From Actinomycetales bacterium (GTDB taxonomy: Bacteria > Actinomycetota > Actinomycetes > Actinomycetales > Cellulomonadaceae): 64,000 nt of DNA. Location: contig JAHLLI010000013.1 of NCBI GenBank assembly GCA_020444245.1, positions 88,921-152,920 of the forward strand, written 5' to 3'. The notes under the pieces were generated by a model. The model worked only from the letters and a program-made list of their open reading frames with translations, was not told where the DNA came from and did not search any database. Below, in pieces: positions 59,843 through 64,000 of this stretch. Made by a program: the position numbers and the translations under genes. How positions within the stretch are numbered: the first letter of the stretch is position 1; every line of letters begins with the position of its first letter.

Positions 59843-62733
59843 ATGTCGATGCACAAGCTGACGGCTGGGGATGGGTACGCGTACCTGACCCGGCACGTTG
59901 CCGCGGGCGACGCGGGCCTCGTGGCCGGGGCGTCGCTGACCGCGTACTACGAGCAGACCGGCAACCCGGCCGGCCGCTGGTACGGCGAAGGACTCGCCGG
60001 GCTCGGTGACGCCACGCGGCGCCTCCGAGCGGGCGAGGTCGTGACCGAGGCGGCGATGACGGCCGTGTTCCGCGATGGCGTCGACCCGCTCACCGATGAC
60101 GCGCTCGGGCGTCCCTATGGCTCCTTCGATGACGGGAAGCGTCACGCGGTTGTCGGGTTCGACCTCACGTTCACCGCGCCGAAGTCGGTGTCGGTGCTGT
60201 GGGCGCTCACCGATGACGCGACGCGAAGCATCGTCTACGACGCGCACCGGGCGGCGCTGACGTCATCGCTGGACTTCGTCGAGCAACGCGTCATCCGCAC
60301 CCGCATCGGCGACGCCGGGCGTCATCAGGTCCGCACCCGCGGCATGGTCGCCGCGGCGTTCGACCACTGGGACACCCGGGCCGGGGACCCGAACCTGCAC
60401 ACCCACGTCGTCATCGCCAACAAGGTCCAAGGCCCCGACGGCGGATGGCGCAGCTGGACGGGCGCACCGTGCACGCCGCGGTCGTCACCGTCTCCGAGCT
60501 GTATGACGCGCTGCTCGCGGACGAGCTGACGCGGCGGCTGCCGGTGGAGTGGTCGGTGCGCGACCGCGGTCCGCGCCGCAACCCGGCGTTCGAGGTCGAC
60601 GGGATCGGCGAGGACCTGCTCCGGCACTTCTCGACCCGGGCCGAGGCGATCCACTGCGCCGAGCAGGAGTGGCTCGCCGAGTTCCAGACCACCCACGGCC
60701 GGGCGCCGACCCGCGTTGAGACGACGCGTGCCCGGCAGCACCTGACCCGCGCGACGCGGCCACCGAAGATCGTCCGGCCGCTGGCCGAGCTTCTGGCGGA
60801 CTGTGCGAACCGTGCCCGCGCGCTCACCGGGCTCGAGCCGCGCGATCTGGCTGCTCGGGCACTGGCCGGCGCCTACGGGCGGCCGTTGCACGCGCACGAT
60901 GTCGGACCGGAGGTTCGGGCGGCGATGGTCGCCCAGGTGCTCGATGATGTCTCGACGCGGCGGTCGGTGTGGACGACGTGGAACCTCGGCGCCGCCTCCG
61001 TGCGCGCATCGAAGCTGCTGCGGATGGCCACGCCCGCCGAGCGACGCGCACTGCTCAACGCGATCACGACCGACGCCGCGGCGGCGTGCGTGCACCTAGA
61101 CGACAACCGCGACCCGACCACCCGCCGCGTCGGGGAGTCGCTGTTCACCTCGACCGAGCTGCTCGGCGCGGAGAAGGTGCTCCTCGACGCGGCCGAGACC
61201 ATCGGCGCACCGCACCGACCGGCGGAGATGCTCGGCGTCATCCAGCTGCGCACCGAGCACCACCTCGGCGCGCTCGCCCCGGACCAGCGCGCGGCGGCGG
61301 AGGCCGTCATCACCTCCGGCCGCCTCCTCGACGTGCTCGTCGGGCCGGCCGGGTCGGGCAAGACCACCACCCTCGCCGCGCTGACCTCGTTCTGGCGGCA
61401 CGGCATCGGAACCGTCGTAGGGCTGGCGCCGTCAGCCACTGCCGCCCGGGCACTTGCTGAGTCGCTCGGGGTGCCGTGCGAGACGACCGCCAAGTGGCTG
61501 CACGAGTCCACCGGCGACGGCGCCACCGCACGCGCACTCCGCTACGCCGACGCCGTCACCCGCAAGGCCAGCCGCGACTACCGGGAGCAGCGCGCGGCCA
61601 ACGAGGAGCACTGGCGGCTGCGCGCCGAGCAGGACCAGTGGCGGTTCTCCCCCGGCCAACTCGTCATCGTCGACGAAGCCTCCCTCGCCGACACCCGAAC
61701 CCTGGCCGCGATCGTCGAGCAGGCCCGCGCGGCGACCGCGAAGGTGCTGCTCGTCGGGGACCACCTGCAGCGCGGGTCGGTCGACGCCGGCGGCGCGTTC
61801 GGCCTGCTCGCCCGGCGTGGACCCACCGCAGAGCTCACCAGCCTCTGGCGGTTCGCCCGTCCGTGGGAGGCCCGGGCCAGCCTCGAACTCCGACGCGCCC
61901 ACCCCGAAGCGCTCGACGCCTACGAGGCACACGGCGCCATCACGGCTGGCGGGCACGACGCGATGCTCGACGCCGCCATCGACGCCGTCACCACCGCCAG
62001 TGAGCGGGGCCGGGTAGCGGTGCTGCAGGCGGTCGACAATCGGACCGTCCGCGAGCTCAACGCCCGCATCCGCGCCGACTGCATCACCACCGGCCGCGTC
62101 GCCCAGACCGGAGTGAGCCTGCACGACGGGCTAACGGCCGGCGTCGGCGACCGGATCGTCACCCGCCGCAACCACCGCCGCCTGGCCACCGCCGACGGGT
62201 TCGTCCGCAACGGCGCCCTCTGGGACGTCACAGCAGTTCTGCCCGACGGATCCCTCCGCGCCCGCCCCGCCAACCACGCCGAGGCGACCGCTGTCCGCCT
62301 GCCCGGCGAGTACATCGCCGAGCACGTCGAACTCGGCTACGCGACGACCATCGCCCGCACCCAGGGCATGACTGTCGACGAGACGCACACGATCGCCACG
62401 CCCGGCATGGGCCGCGAAGACCTGTACGTCGCGATGAGCCGCGGCCGCCACACCAACCGCGCATACGTCGTCGTCGACCAAGACGACCCGGAGTGCCTGC
62501 CCGGCCACGCGCCGTCGTCGGGCCGCGCGGTGCTCGAGCAGATCCTCGCCACCAGCCACGCCGAGCCCAGCGCGACCGAGACCTGGGCGGCGCACCACCC
62601 CGGCCAGGCCGCGCCCGTCGTGCCGCCCGCGCGTCCACAGCAACCGTGGAACCCGTGGCCTCCACAGCCCGCGCCGCATCCCTTGACCGCGCCGCCGCCG
62701 CCGTCCGCCGATGGACCGGTGCTCGGTCGCTGA
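59843..62733 (+). pseudogene. MobF (TrwC/TraI) relaxase-helicase, frameshifted
   Basis: The N-terminal TrwC relaxase domain reads MSMHKLTAGDGYAYLTRHVAAGDA, YYEQTGNPAGRWYGEG, FDLTFTAPKSVSVLW and the metal-binding HTHVVIANK. At about 60452 the frame changes (GGWRSW to DGRTVHAAVVTVSELYDALLADEL), consistent with loss of one base, and the gene continues to 62733 as helicase: Walker A LVGPAGSGKTTTLAAL, Walker B VIVDEASLADT, RGRHTNRAYVVV at the end. Repaired, it would have about 963 residues, normal for actinobacterial integrative elements. It should nick oriT, but no clear oriT could be located in 59574-59842. Confidence 0.88.
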
Positions 62734-62769
62734 CCACCGCCACACCCAACCCAACAGAAGGAGAAGGTC

Positions 62770-62982
62770 ATGACCACCACCGCACAGCACACCGCCCCCG
62801 CCACCCCGGCCCGGCAGTACTACCGCGTCAAGGACGCGGCGCGGGTGCTCGGGGTGCCGCCCCGGACGCTGTACCACCTGGTCGAGCACGAGCAGATCCC
62901 GTTCCGGCGGCTGGGCACGGTGATCCTGCTCCCGGCGGCCTAGGTCGAGCGCGAGCCGACGATGCCGGTGAAGCGGCGCTGA
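62770..62982 (+). pseudogene. Excisionase-like helix-turn-helix protein with in-frame amber codon
   Basis: The frame begins MTTTAQHTAP and holds the DNA-binding phrase RVKDAARVLGVPPRTLYHLVEHEQIPFRRLG, the winged-helix of Xis/MerR-type excisionases. At 62941-62943 a TAG stops it after 57 residues. If this codon were TGG, the chain would continue VEREPTMPVKRR to a TGA at 62980-62982 that overlaps the integrase ATG (TGATG). This ending is the usual one for Xis proteins coupled to integrase genes, so the TAG is probably a mutation. Confidence 0.78.
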
Positions 62983-63995
62983 TGTCCGTCACCAGGCGGG
63001 CGCACCCGACGGGCAAGGTGACCTGGCGCGCGAAGGTGTTCTTCGAGGGCCGGGTCATCGCGCAGCGGTCGTTCGGGCGCCGGGTCGATGCCAAGCGCTG
63101 GGAGGCGGACCAGCTCGCGAAGCTGGACGCCGGCTCGTGGATCGACCCGGCGCGCGGGCGGATGACGTTCGCGGCGCTGGCCGAGGAGTGGCAGGCCTCG
63201 CGCGGTCACCTGGCGGTACGCAGCCAGGAGACCACGCGGTTCCTGCTGGACAAGTACGTCATCCCGGAGATCGGCGCCTACCCGATCTCCGGGATCTCGG
63301 CCGCCGACGTCGAACGGGTGATGTCCGCGCTCACGGCGCGCGGGCTGGCGACGGCGACGCGGCGCCGGGCACTGTCGATGATGCGGCTGGTGTTCGACTA
63401 CGCGATCCGCGACCGGCGGCTGAGCGTGAACGTGGCGCGGATGGTGCCACTGCCGCGCGGGGGAACCAAGCGAGAGCCGCACTGGCTGCGGCCCGAGCAG
63501 CTCGGCCGGCTGGTCATGGCGGTCCCGCCGCTGTGCCAGCCGGTGGTGCTGTTCCTCGGGACCACGGGGTGCCGCTTCTCGGAGATGGCGGCGCTGCGGG
63601 TCGACGACGTCGTGCAGACCCCGCACGGGCTCGGCGTGCGGGTGCACCGGGCGGCGACCCAGTCCAAGCGGACGAGCGGGGCGGTGTTCGGGCCGACGAA
63701 GACGCATCAGAGCCGGACGGTGCCGGTGCCGGCGGCGTTGGACGAGTACGTGCGGACGCGGGTCGCCTTCACCGCGCCGGGCGGGTACCTGTTCCCGAGT
63801 CCCAGCGGGGGCGTGTGGACGAACACGAACTTCCGCGCGCGGTCGGGGTGGATGGAGGCGACCCGGCGGGCGGGTGTGGAGGGGACGACGATCCACGACC
63901 TGCGCCACACGGCGGCGTCGCTGCTGATCGCGGCCGGGGCCGACGTGAACCTGAGTTGGGTCAATCGGCTTAGTGCCTTGCGGTGGGGTTCGTGA
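62982..63995 (+). pseudogene. Tyrosine recombinase/integrase lacking its catalytic C-terminus
   Basis: A 337-residue product. The N-terminal arm- and core-binding domains are present (WRAKVFFEGRVIAQRSFG, FLLDKYVIPEIGAYPISGISAADVERVMSAL). Catalytic residues seen are Arg in GTTGCRFSEMAALRV, Lys in GPTKTHQSRTVPVP and His/Arg in HDLRHTAASLLIAAGADVN. After GADVN (about 63950) family similarity stops; the expected GH block and nucleophilic Tyr about 25 residues later are replaced by LSWVNRLSALRWGS and a stop. Insertion of another element or a deletion at this point is likely. As it stands it cannot catalyse recombination. Confidence 0.88.
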
Positions 63996-64000
63996 TGGCG

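Noticed and set aside
1..64000. Intact tRNA or rRNA genes
   Set aside because: Apart from the 3' tRNA-Arg fragment at 52528-52569 no cloverleaf or rRNA segment was recognised.

Overview
The window is about 73% GC, with dense genes, start/stop-coupled operons, many GTG starts and strong GC bias at the third codon position. With its many sugar ABC transporters, plant-type glycosidases, LacI/SorC regulators and ECF sigma / RskA-type pair, it suggests a soil or plant-litter actinobacterium of Cellulomonas/Micrococcales type. A class III ribonucleotide reductase (nrdDG) points to facultative anaerobic life. The assignment comes from gene content and style only.

Left half (1-39521), carbohydrate uptake and breakdown. 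1-6564 is a + strand operon: solute-binding protein (cut by the window edge), two permeases, a tautomerase-like protein, an NAD-dependent epimerase and a GH78 alpha-L-rhamnosidase. 6599-9082 holds an M16 peptidase homologue divergent from a ribokinase. 9104-17791 is an 8-gene leftward operon: nucleoside-hydrolase-like protein, MalE/F/G-type importer, xylose-isomerase-like TIM barrel, transketolase split in two subunits, FGGY kinase. It faces a LacI regulator with an operator between them. The isomerase + kinase + split transketolase set matches the published logic of D-apiose catabolism. 18964-22370 is a SorC regulator divergent from a GH3 beta-glucosidase. 23698-26560 is nrdD-nrdG, preceded by two pairs of NrdR-like boxes, each spaced 31 bp. 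27510-30938 encodes a large membrane PAS/GGDEF/EAL protein. 31325-39521 is a second sugar locus (RbsABC-type importer, SIS protein, FGGY kinase, transaldolase-like aldolase; SorC regulator and Rpe on the other strand) with matching palindromic operators in front of both arms.

Middle (39579-52479), core and accessory functions: an AhpD-like ORF overlapping the end of a Pnkp-Hen1 RNA repair operon, MerR/SRPBCC pair, secreted Gly/Met/His-tailed protein, lipoprotein-ECF sigma-anti-sigma operon, DUF427, MarR with a repeat tail, GNAT, quinone-reductase-like protein, and TetR divergent from a small membrane protein.

Right end (52528-64000+), a decaying integrative element. It begins at a 3' fragment of tRNA-Arg(CCT), the kind of scar left by integration into a tRNA gene. 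It carries an OLD-like ATPase/Toprim gene of lower GC, an IS1634-type insertion sequence with a perfect 67-bp target duplication, an IS110 remnant, a frameshifted IS110 transposase with an upstream region that may encode a bridge RNA, a DUF6414-type gene, a frameshifted TrwC/TraI relaxase, an excisionase with an in-frame amber codon and a tyrosine integrase whose catalytic Tyr end is missing. Relaxase, xis and int are each damaged, so the element looks immobilised.
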